From assembly GCA_902489225.1 (NCBI GenBank), contig CABTZA010000106.1, forward strand, positions 1-6,259: 6,259 nucleotides of DNA, in the 5' to 3' direction. How positions within the stretch are numbered: the stretch's first letter is position 1; each line of letters starts with the position of its first letter. A program made the position numbers and the translations under genes. A model generated the notes under the pieces. That model saw nothing but the letters and a program-made list of their open reading frames with translations. It had not been told where the DNA came from and made no database searches. The DNA comes from an uncultured Collinsella sp. Lineage in GTDB: Bacteria; Actinomycetota; Coriobacteriia; Coriobacteriales; Coriobacteriaceae. Positions 1 to 5,059 of the stretch are shown here, in pieces.

Positions 1-587
1 TCACGAAGCAGCTTGGGGTCGAGCCCGTGGAACACGGCGTAATCCTGCAGCCACACGCGCGCAAACCGGTCGATGCCGGGCTCGAAGGCGCGATAGACAT
101 TCCAAAAAGCCTTGATCTTGTTAAAACCATCGAGCGGATCATCTACGCCAATGCCGCAAATCAGCTCATAGAGATACAGAAAGGCAAAAGACGTAGACGT
201 TTCCTCGACGGTTCCGCAGCGCACTTGGGCACGCCAGGTAAAGTAGCCGCGCAGCTGTCGGTCGCTCATAGCGTTGTAGGTGGGAAAGTACGACTTAAAG
301 GTGCCGTTGTAGGGACAGTCGTCCTCAAAGTCGGCCATCAGCAGGCCCTGGCGGTAAAAAAGCTCGGCTTCCGAAAGCCAGCGGCCCGCACCGCCCTTGG
401 GGTCTTCTTGCCAACGCGATATCTCACGCATCTTGCGGTACTGGTCGGGGAGGAAATTTTGCATCTGTCGGCCGGTTTTGAGAATCGGCTCGTCTGCGTA
501 GACTTCGTTTGAGAAGCGGGCGGACTGATGGGTCCGGGCCTCGGCCATAATGCGCTCGATGAGCATCTTGATGTCCTGGTCGGCCAC
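1..587 (-). CDS. TerB N-terminal (TerB-N) domain protein, 3' part outside the window
   Basis: The first 195 residues are visible and the reading frame is open to the window edge. Residues about 55-195 match what I know of the TerB-N domain: an RW-LSEAE-FYRQG-LMADFEDD segment (about 58-90), then F-Y-FPTYNAMSDRQLRGYFTWR (about 97-118), an R-CG turn (123-125), SFAFLYLYELICGIGVDD (133-150) and a helical FARVWLQDY stretch (175-183). TerB-N normally precedes a TerB or TerB-C region in large cytoplasmic proteins of the tellurium-resistance-associated (Ter) network. The biochemical role is unknown and a metal- or stress-linked scaffold is only proposed. The domain is mostly alpha-helical, with no signal peptide or membrane segment. 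The start is GTG at 587, four bases after AGGAGG, and it has its own promoter upstream. An ATG at 568 lacks a comparable ribosome site. The family call is firm; the function is not. Confidence 0.85.
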   Translation of the reverse strand, partial: MADQDIKMLIERIMAEARTHQSARFSNEVYADEPILKTGRQMQNFLPDQYRKMREISRWQEDPKGGAGRWLSEAELFYRQGLLMADFEDDCPYNGTFKSYFPTYNAMSDRQLRGYFTWRAQVRCGTVEETSTSFAFLYLYELICGIGVDDPLDGFNKIKAFWNVYRAFEPGIDRFARVWLQDYAVFHGLDPKLLR

Positions 588-623
588 CGCTCCTCCTCTC
601 GAACGCAGCTACGGTGACCTCAT

Positions 624-652
624 ATCATAGCACAGCATCAAACAGATGTTCG
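624..652 (-). promoter_or_regulatory. Extended -10 promoter for the TerB-N gene
   Basis: On the minus strand the -10 hexamer is TATGAT (629-624), five of six consensus positions, preceded by TGC (632-630), an extended -10 signature. A 17-base spacer separates it from CGAACA (652-647), a weak -35 with three matches. Transcription would start near 617 and give a leader of about 30 bases carrying AGGAGG before the GTG at 587. This implies that the TerB-N gene can be transcribed separately from the DUF554 gene. Confidence 0.6.
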
Positions 653-674
653 AGATACCGCTGCGTTGATAGAT

Positions 675-1391
675 TTAGAACAGGAGGGCGTAGATGACGG
701 CGATGACGACGGAGGGAAGCATATTGGCCGTGCGGAAGGTCTGAGGACGGATGAGATTGACGCCGACGCAGAAGATGAGCATGGATCCTACGAGCGAAAG
801 GCTGTCGAGGGCTGCTGTGGTCATGATGGGGGAGAGCGCGCCGGCAAACAGCGTAATCGTCCCCTGGAACACGGCGACGGGCAGGGCGGAGAAAATACAG
901 CCGCGTCCAAGCGAGGCCGTCATGGTGCAGACGATGATGCAGTCCAGCGCTCCCTTGAGGGCGAGCGTGGACCAGTCGCCGAGCAGGCCGTCTTGGATTG
1001 ATCCCACGATAGCCATGGCACCGATGCAGACGGTCAGCGATGTCGAGACAAAAGCGTTGGTGAACTCGTTATCGTCCTCACTGCCAGTCTTGCGCTTGAG
1101 CCATTCGCCAAGGTTCTCGATGGCGGCTTCCAAGTTGACGGCCTCGCCGATGAGCGAGCCGAGGGCGAACGAGACAATGAGCATGGTGGTGCCGGTGGTC
1201 GCTAGCGCCTTCCCATCGATAAGGAGCATCTTTTGCATGGTGCCGCCAAGGCCGATAAACAGGACGCACAGCCCCGATGCTTTCATGAGCGTGTCTTGGA
1301 TGCGCGGTGTAATGAAGCGGCCGCCCGCTAATCCCAAAAGACCGCCCGCAACTAAAAGCACAACGTTGATGATTGTTCCCAAGCCCGGCAT
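675..1391 (-). CDS. DUF554 family membrane protein (YdfK/YqgA-like)
   Basis: The 238-residue protein matches the DUF554 family (YdfK/YqgA type), predicted polytopic inner-membrane proteins of unknown function, often guessed to be transporters. Family landmarks are the opening GLGTIINVVLLVAGGLLG (3-20), a conserved G-LIGE-NLE-IENLG segment (78-94), the signature FVSTSLTVCIGAMAIVGSI (114-132), KGALDCIIV (146-154), LGRGCIFSALPVAVFQG (161-177) and a last helix after TANMLPSVVIAV (221-232). I see about six or seven hydrophobic segments, with one charged loop around KRKTGSEDDNE (99-109). Length is normal for the family. The frame extends upstream to an ATG at 1460, but ATG 1391 is chosen: the family begins at this point and AGGAGGG sits just upstream, while the extra 23 residues are polar and unlike the family. 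Confidence 0.9.
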   Translation of the reverse strand: MPGLGTIINVVLLVAGGLLGLAGGRFITPRIQDTLMKASGLCVLFIGLGGTMQKMLLIDGKALATTGTTMLIVSFALGSLIGEAVNLEAAIENLGEWLKRKTGSEDDNEFTNAFVSTSLTVCIGAMAIVGSIQDGLLGDWSTLALKGALDCIIVCTMTASLGRGCIFSALPVAVFQGTITLFAGALSPIMTTAALDSLSLVGSMLIFCVGVNLIRPQTFRTANMLPSVVIAVIYALLF

Positions 1392-1394
1392 GAG

Positions 1395-1401
1395 CCCTCC
1401 T
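1395..1401 (-). promoter_or_regulatory. Ribosome binding site fixing the DUF554 start
   Basis: The minus strand reads AGGAGGG followed by CTC and then ATG at 1391. This site decides for the shorter, family-typical start over the in-frame ATG at 1460. Confidence 0.8.
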
Positions 1402-1460
1402 GTATTGATGCCAACGTGGCAATCGTAGCAGAACGAAATGCGAGGCACATCGCGACTCAT

Positions 1461-1489
1461 CTAATACGTTATATAAGTGGTGTTAGGAA
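1461..1489 (-). promoter_or_regulatory. Possible promoter for the DUF554 gene
   Basis: On the minus strand TTCCTA (1489-1484) and TATTAG (1466-1461) are spaced by 17 bases, with three and four consensus matches. An AT-rich TTATATAA palindrome (1469-1476) lies between them and is the most AT-rich spot of the gap. The start would leave a leader of about 60 bases before ATG 1391. The motifs are weak, so this rests mainly on position and AT-richness. Confidence 0.3.
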
Positions 1490-1503
1490 TGATGCGCAGC
1501 ATT
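1488..1503. promoter_or_regulatory. Imperfect 16-base palindrome, possible operator
   Basis: AATGATGCGCAGCATT reads nearly the same on both strands: the arms AATGATGC and AATGCTGC differ at one of eight positions, and there is no loop. It lies just downstream of the 476-residue gene's stop and overlaps the -35 region of the possible DUF554 promoter. The absence of a loop and of a T-run argues against an RNA terminator and for a dimeric-protein binding site, but nothing identifies a binder. Confidence 0.35.
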
Positions 1504-1509
1504 TAAGCC

Positions 1510-2940
1510 TCAGGTGGTTGTCGGGACATAGGGATAGTATTCAAAGCGCAGTGTCATAAGCCGCTGCGGGGATTCAATAGCCGCGGCGATGATATTGGCA
1601 TCGCGGGCACGATCAAACCCTTCGAGTTCGATCTGATACGAGACGTCTTGCATAATGTCCAGACGCCGCCAGGCTAGGAGTGTGTCGCCATCGAATTCCA
1701 AGGTCTTGCCTCCATCTGGAGCAACGGCGTATAGACGCAGCTTGGCGGTGGTTGCGGGGTCGACAACCGTGACCTTTTTAATTTCGTTTCGAGTATTCTT
1801 GGCGCCCAACAAGGTGAGCAGTGTTGGGGCCACGACCTCGCCCGATGGCAAAAAGACGACTTCGATGGATTCAGGAAATGCGATGATAGCCGACTTGCGG
1901 ACGGGCTGATTGGCGGCGGCAACTTCGATGTTCGCAGCGTCGATGACCTCTGTGTGGTCGAGCGCGGCAAGCACGCAGCAGTTACCTTCATCGATCTCTT
2001 GAGGATCAGCAAGCCCCAGGCTGTCCGCGAGCTTGGGATCGTTTGGATCGGTAGCGGGCTCATTCGGTGCTTCGAGAGAAGCTGGGACGCTGTTTGTCGG
2101 CGATGGCGTGTCGCCCGCACCTGCTTCTTTGTCCGCGCTCTCTTCTTGTATGGTTGCGTTGATGGGCTCGTCGTTTGAGGGGAGCGTCTTGGCGTCAAGC
2201 GCGGAGGGGAGAATTCCGATGGCTCCGGATCCGCTCCACTCCATTTCGAGAAGCGCCGGGTCGGCAAGAATGCGTTGCCTGCTTTGCGCGTGGGCATCGA
2301 TTTCAATAGGGCCTGCCTCTATCCCTCGTGTAAGGCTGAGTGATCCGGCTGGCTTCTCGAAATGAGCGTCTGTGTCTTTGGTGCTGACGGCGTAGAACAG
2401 CAGGGACGCTTCTCCCGCCGCGATGGCATCGGTGTCGGCTTTGGTCAGCCGCAACGATGCCGTGAATGAGAGGGTGGGCTGCGTGTCGTCTGCATTCGCG
2501 GCGGCGCAGCCCAGACATATACCGCCTCCTTTCTCAAAAAACGTACCGTCGAAGGCGACCTTCGCTCCGTTCGCCGAGTCATCGATCGAAGCGATGTCGA
2601 TGCGCAGCTCTAAATTGCATGGATCGCCATCTGCGTCGAGCACAACCGAGCGCCACGTGCAGACGGCGTACCCCGCCTGGGAGCCGTTTGCCTTGTTCGA
2701 ACGATTGATATCCACGACTATCGAATCGTCCGTATTACGACGAAGGCATCCCGAGGTTGAGATTGCAGCCTGTGCGATCGAAAAACGCTTGCACGCAATG
2801 GCGCTCGACGGATTTGATGCGGAGCTTAGGGCTGCTGGTAAGGAGTCTGCCATGACAGGAGTCGCCCAAGCGGCGACAGGCGTTCCGGTTGCGAGCGCGC
2901 CGCAGAGTGCGACGACGGGCAAAAGGTTCTTCGATGCCAT
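1510..2940 (-). CDS. Secreted cysteine-containing surface protein, 476 aa, unknown function
   Basis: I do not recognise a named family. An N-terminal signal peptide ends near AWA (24-26) or VMA (29-31). Residues about 48-205 form a beta-rich domain with cysteines near 50, 65, 94, 108 and a CLGC pair at 142/145. Residues about 258-318 are an acidic, proline- and alanine-rich linker. Residues about 350-470 form a second beta-rich domain: FPESIEVVFLPSGEVVAPT (355-373), a KNTRNEIKKVTVVD stretch (381-394), FDGDTLLAW (416-424) and a closing MTLRFEYYP strand. This C-terminal order resembles the 199-residue protein two genes upstream. The mature protein has eight cysteines, including a CC at 321-322, suggesting disulfides. 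There is no LPXTG motif, C-terminal membrane helix or tail charge, so it is freely secreted or held by a partner. The ATG follows AAGGAG (2951-2946) and lies 18 bases after the LAQTG gene, consistent with one operon. Confidence 0.85.
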   Translation of the reverse strand: MASKNLLPVVALCGALATGTPVAAWATPVMADSLPAALSSASNPSSAIACKRFSIAQAAISTSGCLRRNTDDSIVVDINRSNKANGSQAGYAVCTWRSVVLDADGDPCNLELRIDIASIDDSANGAKVAFDGTFFEKGGGICLGCAAANADDTQPTLSFTASLRLTKADTDAIAAGEASLLFYAVSTKDTDAHFEKPAGSLSLTRGIEAGPIEIDAHAQSRQRILADPALLEMEWSGSGAIGILPSALDAKTLPSNDEPINATIQEESADKEAGAGDTPSPTNSVPASLEAPNEPATDPNDPKLADSLGLADPQEIDEGNCCVLAALDHTEVIDAANIEVAAANQPVRKSAIIAFPESIEVVFLPSGEVVAPTLLTLLGAKNTRNEIKKVTVVDPATTAKLRLYAVAPDGGKTLEFDGDTLLAWRRLDIMQDVSYQIELEGFDRARDANIIAAAIESPQRLMTLRFEYYPYVPTTT

Positions 2941-2958
2941 GGGGTCTCCTTAGCTAAT

Positions 2959-3240
2959 TTAGTGCGGCCTGTTCATGTTTTGTTTCTGGCTGTGTTTGAT
3001 GTGCAGACCGAGGCCGGCGGTTCCCGCGCCTGCTGCTGCGGCGCCTGCTGCCAAGAGCCATCGTTTGTCGCCTGTCTGCGCCAACGGTTCCTCGCGGTCG
3101 CTGCGGTCGAGCTCCGAGAGGTCGACCGTCACTTGCGTGGCGGCCTGCGCCTGTTCTTGCTGGGCAAAGGCCATGGCTGGGCCAAACGCTAGGATGCTGA
3201 CGGCGGCGGCCAGGGCGACGGCCTTATGCCGTGTGCGCAC
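2959..3240 (-). CDS. Mini cell-wall-anchored protein with LAQTG sorting signal
   Basis: The protein is 93 residues if GTG 3240 is the start. A basic n-region (VRTRHK) and hydrophobic core end near FAQ or QAA (25-34), giving a signal peptide. The C-terminus is a complete sorting signal: LAQTG (53-57), an Ala/Gly-rich membrane span WLLAAGAAAAGAGTAGLGL (61-79) and a basic tail HIKHSQKQN. LAXTG signals are known substrates of actinobacterial class E sortases, which link the threonine to cell wall. Only about 30 residues would remain outside, including QVTVDLSELDRSDREE, so it is far smaller than a usual sortase substrate. The frame opens further to a TTG at 3270, overlapping the upstream gene by 47 instead of 17 bases. 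I prefer GTG because it gives the more compact signal peptide, but neither has a strong ribosome site. Overlap with the upstream stop suggests translational coupling. No sortase gene lies in the window. Confidence 0.8.
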   Translation of the reverse strand: MRTRHKAVALAAAVSILAFGPAMAFAQQEQAQAATQVTVDLSELDRSDREEPLAQTGDKRWLLAAGAAAAGAGTAGLGLHIKHSQKQNMNRPH

Positions 3241-3823
3241 CGGGCTCGACCGTCCAGGTGATCGTTGCAACCTGATCGCCTTCGCCGGTTACGCGGAAGA
3301 TGTCGCGCGTGACGCGGGCGACGTTTCCGCTTGTCTTGAGCTTAATTTTGTCCGTGCCACCGGCAATGCCCTGGTAGCCCATGTCGAAGGCTGCATTCTT
3401 GGAAAGATCGAGGCCCGTCCCCTGCATTGCGGCGCTGGCGTTCTGGAGCGCGCCGTCGGGGCCGACCTTAAAGTCGATGGAGTTCTGTGCGGTTCCGGTC
3501 TTGGCGTCGGCAGCAATGGTCCAGGTGTTCATGGCATCGATCTTCATGTTGGTGACATGGATGCCGTAGGCCGAATGATTGTCGATGGTGGTCGCGTCTT
3601 CTGAGGGGCCCTGAAGCGTGCCGTCGGCCTTGGCGACGAAGGGAATAACCGTCGGAACTTTGAACTCAACGTTGTCGATCTCGGTCCTGACCATTACTTT
3701 CGTGGTTCCAACGCGCCCGGCTGCCATAGCTGGCGTCGGTGCGGCGCCCATTGCGAGCGCGAGCGCGAGCCCTGCGCCCACGACGAGCGCTCTGGCTCCG
3801 TTCATGTTCCTGGTGATGTCCAT
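3224..3823 (-). CDS. Secreted beta-rich surface protein, 199 aa
   Basis: A signal peptide with a LALALA core is followed by a likely cut after AMA (32-34). The mature part is beta-rich and resembles a widespread Gram-positive secreted module: VEFKVPTVIPFVAKADGT (52-69), a P-S turn, an I-N-S segment (IDNHSAYGIHVTNMKID, 80-96), a W (101), and a terminal strand VATITWTVEP (185-194). The pattern V-PT-IPF----DGT---PS----I-N-S recurs in small fimbria- or WxL-like secreted proteins of clostridia and Coriobacteriia, but I cannot name the family. It has no cysteines, no LPXTG and no C-terminal membrane helix, so retention at the surface would need a partner. ATG 3823 follows AAAGGA with good spacing. 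The stop lies inside the start region of the LAQTG gene. The function is unknown; a structural or adhesive subunit is my inference. Confidence 0.85.
   Translation of the reverse strand: MDITRNMNGARALVVGAGLALALAMGAAPTPAMAAGRVGTTKVMVRTEIDNVEFKVPTVIPFVAKADGTLQGPSEDATTIDNHSAYGIHVTNMKIDAMNTWTIAADAKTGTAQNSIDFKVGPDGALQNASAAMQGTGLDLSKNAAFDMGYQGIAGGTDKIKLKTSGNVARVTRDIFRVTGEGDQVATITWTVEPGAHTA
3753..3770. repeat. Three tandem GCGAGC hexamers inside a signal peptide
   Basis: Three perfect copies of a six-base unit lie within the 199-residue gene and encode LALALA in the hydrophobic core of its signal peptide. A gain or loss of one copy would keep the frame and change the core by two residues. Confidence 0.8.
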
Positions 3824-3843
3824 GGTCGTTCCTTTCTATTCGC

Positions 3844-3860
3844 CGCGGGCCGTCCCCGCG
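3844..3860 (-). other. All-GC hairpin in the leader before the 199-aa gene
   Basis: CGCGGG (3844-3849) and CCCGCG (3855-3860) form a six-base-pair, all G-C stem around a five-base loop. It stands about 20 bases upstream of the AAAGGA ribosome site, in the 89-base gap after the membrane-protein gene. No T-run follows on either strand, so it is not a standard terminator. It could be a processing or stability stem that separates expression of the two halves of the operon. Confidence 0.45.
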
Positions 3861-3912
3861 ATGATTGGACGAATGCTGGTGAATTGCGTGCGGTGCCGCG
3901 TCGGCCGGAAAG

Positions 3913-4422
3913 CTAGTTCTCGGCTTGCTCAACCCGTACCTTGACACGTGTCGGATTGCCGTGGCTGTCGAGGGTCTTGGCATCGAGTGCCTGGATCTCG
4001 ATGTACGCCTCGCCTTCTTTGATGTCGCCGGCGGGGCACGTCTCGATTGTCTTGCCGGTCTCGACCACACCGGATTCGTACATGGTCTCGTCGTTTTGGA
4101 TGACGCGGAATCGCTGGGGAAATTTATTGTCTTGGACGTTTTGGACGTTGACGCGCAGCTTGCCGTCCTCCTGCAGCTGGGCGACCGGTGCGACCGAAAT
4201 CGTCATCATGTTGTCGCGGACGATGGCGTCGAGCTCATCTTGGATTTCCTGACGCGTTTTGCCCTCCGCCGTCGTAACCGAAGCGCCCGCCTCGGGTACG
4301 GGCTGCGACTGCCAAGCGTATAGTCCTACGGCGACAAGGGCGCAGACGATGGCCAGGCAGGCAACGATGAGCTTCTTGCGATGTCCCAGGCCTGCAAAGT
4401 GGGGTGGCTTCTTCGCGCTCAT
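3913..4422 (-). CDS. Single-pass membrane protein with extracellular beta-rich domain, 169 aa
   Basis: A basic cytoplasmic N-terminus (1-17, with HRKK) precedes one hydrophobic helix (about 18-37), then a linker and a helical TRQEIQDELDAIV segment (56-68). An outer beta-rich domain follows: MTISVAPVAQL (73-83), KLRVNVQNV (88-96), FPQRFRVIQ (101-109), MYESGVVETGKTIET (114-128), AYIEIQALDA (139-148) and a final VKVRVE strand. This order resembles small membrane-anchored proteins found beside secreted surface proteins in clostridia, where the helix/ISVAPV start, the YESG turn and the ALD strand recur; I know no assigned function. The basic start and uninterrupted helix favour a signal anchor with the domain outside. 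Its ATG overlaps the 98-residue gene's TGA as ATGA, so the two are translationally coupled. With the secreted genes downstream, a membrane base or chaperone for the surface assembly is plausible but inferred. Confidence 0.85.
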   Translation of the reverse strand: MSAKKPPHFAGLGHRKKLIVACLAIVCALVAVGLYAWQSQPVPEAGASVTTAEGKTRQEIQDELDAIVRDNMMTISVAPVAQLQEDGKLRVNVQNVQDNKFPQRFRVIQNDETMYESGVVETGKTIETCPAGDIKEGEAYIEIQALDAKTLDSHGNPTRVKVRVEQAEN

Positions 4423-4715
4423 GCGGCATCCTTGGCGGTATAGATGCGCGCAAAGGTGGACGGGTCCGCTCCAAAGAGCATGTGAAGCATCAGGCGGCGC
4501 GAGTAGACAAGCTCGTCGAAGTCGGGAGGGAGCTCGATGTCGTGGATATGCGCGATGTGGTGGGCGAGCGCCGAGAACGACTCGGGGTCGCAGATCACAT
4601 CGGTGGTAACGTGGTAGACCGTCGTATCGGGGAATGCCTCTTCGTCAAAAGGCAGGAGATGGGGATCGTCGTCGACTTCGATGGCGATGCCGTACTGGGG
4701 CCAGTAATATGCCAT
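4419..4715 (-). CDS. Small acidic cytoplasmic protein, endonuclease-like sequence pattern, 98 aa
   Basis: This is the first gene of the minus-strand cassette, preceded by GGGAGG at proper spacing from ATG 4715. It has no signal peptide or membrane segment. Residues 4-19 read YWPQYGIAIEVDDDPH, followed by TTVYHVTTDVICDPESFSALAHHIA (in pieces 31-55). The arrangement of a hydrophobic strand into E-D-D-H, then a short strand with T and a D-P-E-S-F helix, recalls the core strands of DUF559/Vsr-like endonuclease-fold proteins. The central part of such a domain is missing, so this is at best a shortened relative without proven catalytic residues. The C-terminal half (about 64-95) is helical and amphipathic. 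Its stop overlaps the next gene's start (ATGA). An unrelated small regulator is an equal alternative; the gene call is firmer than the function. Confidence 0.72.
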   Translation of the reverse strand: MAYYWPQYGIAIEVDDDPHLLPFDEEAFPDTTVYHVTTDVICDPESFSALAHHIAHIHDIELPPDFDELVYSRRLMLHMLFGADPSTFARIYTAKDAA

Positions 4716-4788
4716 GGGAACCTCCCTGCTTCTGGGCCAAAACTTCTATCGGTTTTGGCTGTCGACGCCGACCGTATCAGCCGCTACT

Positions 4789-4815
4789 TGACCAATTTCT
4801 GACCAAATGCTTGAC
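4789..4815. repeat. Phased TGAC direct repeats, possible operator
   Basis: TGACCAA occurs at 4789-4795 and 4800-4806, exactly 11 bases apart, and TGAC recurs at 4812-4815, 12 bases on. Units on one helical face about 75-100 bases upstream of the first cassette gene suit a regulator that binds tandem sites. No binder can be named. Confidence 0.4.
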
Positions 4816-4978
4816 GGATCGGCATCTCCGCAGGTAAATGGCGGCAAAAATACTCCAACTTTTTTCGAGCGACAATCGCGCGGTCGGCGACGGCGGGGCC
4901 ATATGTGTCAAAAGCATCGTCTGTCGAGGAAATCCAGCCGCTCACCGAATTACACGAACGTAAAAAACGCCAATTATG

Positions 4979-4989
4979 GAGACGGTCTC
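4979..4989. promoter_or_regulatory. Palindrome GAGAC-G-GTCTC, possible operator for the FAD oxidase gene
   Basis: Perfect five-base arms flank one central base, about 70 bases upstream of the GTG start. A second palindrome, CGTCGACG, follows six bases later. The position suits control of the plus-strand gene, but no promoter element is clear enough to anchor it. Confidence 0.3.
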
Positions 4990-5047
4990 GAACACGTCGA
5001 CGAAACGATGCGGTAACATCTCCCTGCAAACACTGTAGTTAGCTAAA

Positions 5048-5054
5048 GGGGGAG
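5048..5054 (+). promoter_or_regulatory. Ribosome binding site fixing the GTG start of the FAD oxidase
   Basis: GGGGGAG stands five bases before GTG 5060. An in-frame TAG at 5036-5038 closes the frame upstream and no other start codon lies between, so the GTG is the first usable start. Confidence 0.8.
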
Positions 5055-5059
5055 TTCGC

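Larger units (their letters stand above)
4716..5059. other. Divergent intergenic region with repeats and palindromes
   Basis: These 344 bases separate the minus-strand cassette from the plus-strand FAD oxidase and should hold both promoters and their control sites. Seen in it are phased TGAC repeats (4789-4815), GCGA-CAA-TCGC (4869-4879), GAGAC-G-GTCTC (4979-4989), the palindrome CGTCGACG (4995-5002), and a longer inverted repeat GCATCGT (4914-4920) with ACGATGC (5005-5011). No -10/-35 pair is convincing. The best, TTGACG (4811) with GTAAAT (4834) on the plus strand, has a poor -10. Short frames are open here on both strands (for example plus 4807-5016 and 4839-4964), but they overlap each other and lack good ribosome sites, so I do not call genes. 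Confidence 0.6.

Noticed and set aside
27..512. Plus-strand open frame of 161 codons
   Set aside because: It is antisense to the TerB-N coding sequence, which fits the domain along its whole visible length.
637..650. Small hairpin CATC-TGTTT-GATG after the DUF554 stop as a terminator
   Set aside because: The stem is only four pairs and no T-run follows. The same bases form the spacer of the TerB-N promoter.
751..1428. Long plus-strand open frame of 225 codons
   Set aside because: It is the antisense shadow of the DUF554 gene. Its translation is basic, Ser/Pro/Met-rich and family-less, while the minus frame matches DUF554 throughout.
1392..1460. Longer DUF554 start at ATG 1460
   Set aside because: The added residues are polar, unlike the family start, and would place the AGGAGGG ribosome site inside the gene.
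4345..4372. Lipobox-like IVAC at residues 19-22 of the membrane protein
   Set aside because: Only four hydrophobic residues precede the cysteine and the hydrophobic stretch continues after it, so it fits a signal anchor and not a lipoprotein signal.
4811..4839. TTGACG-17-GTAAAT as the promoter of the FAD oxidase gene
   Set aside because: The -35 is good but the -10 matches only three of six positions, and the leader would exceed 200 bases.
4784..5029. Overlapping short open frames in the divergent region (minus 4784-5029, plus 4807-5016)
   Set aside because: They overlap one another on opposite strands, lack good ribosome sites and show no recognisable domain. They are kept only as something to test as a repeat or small RNA.
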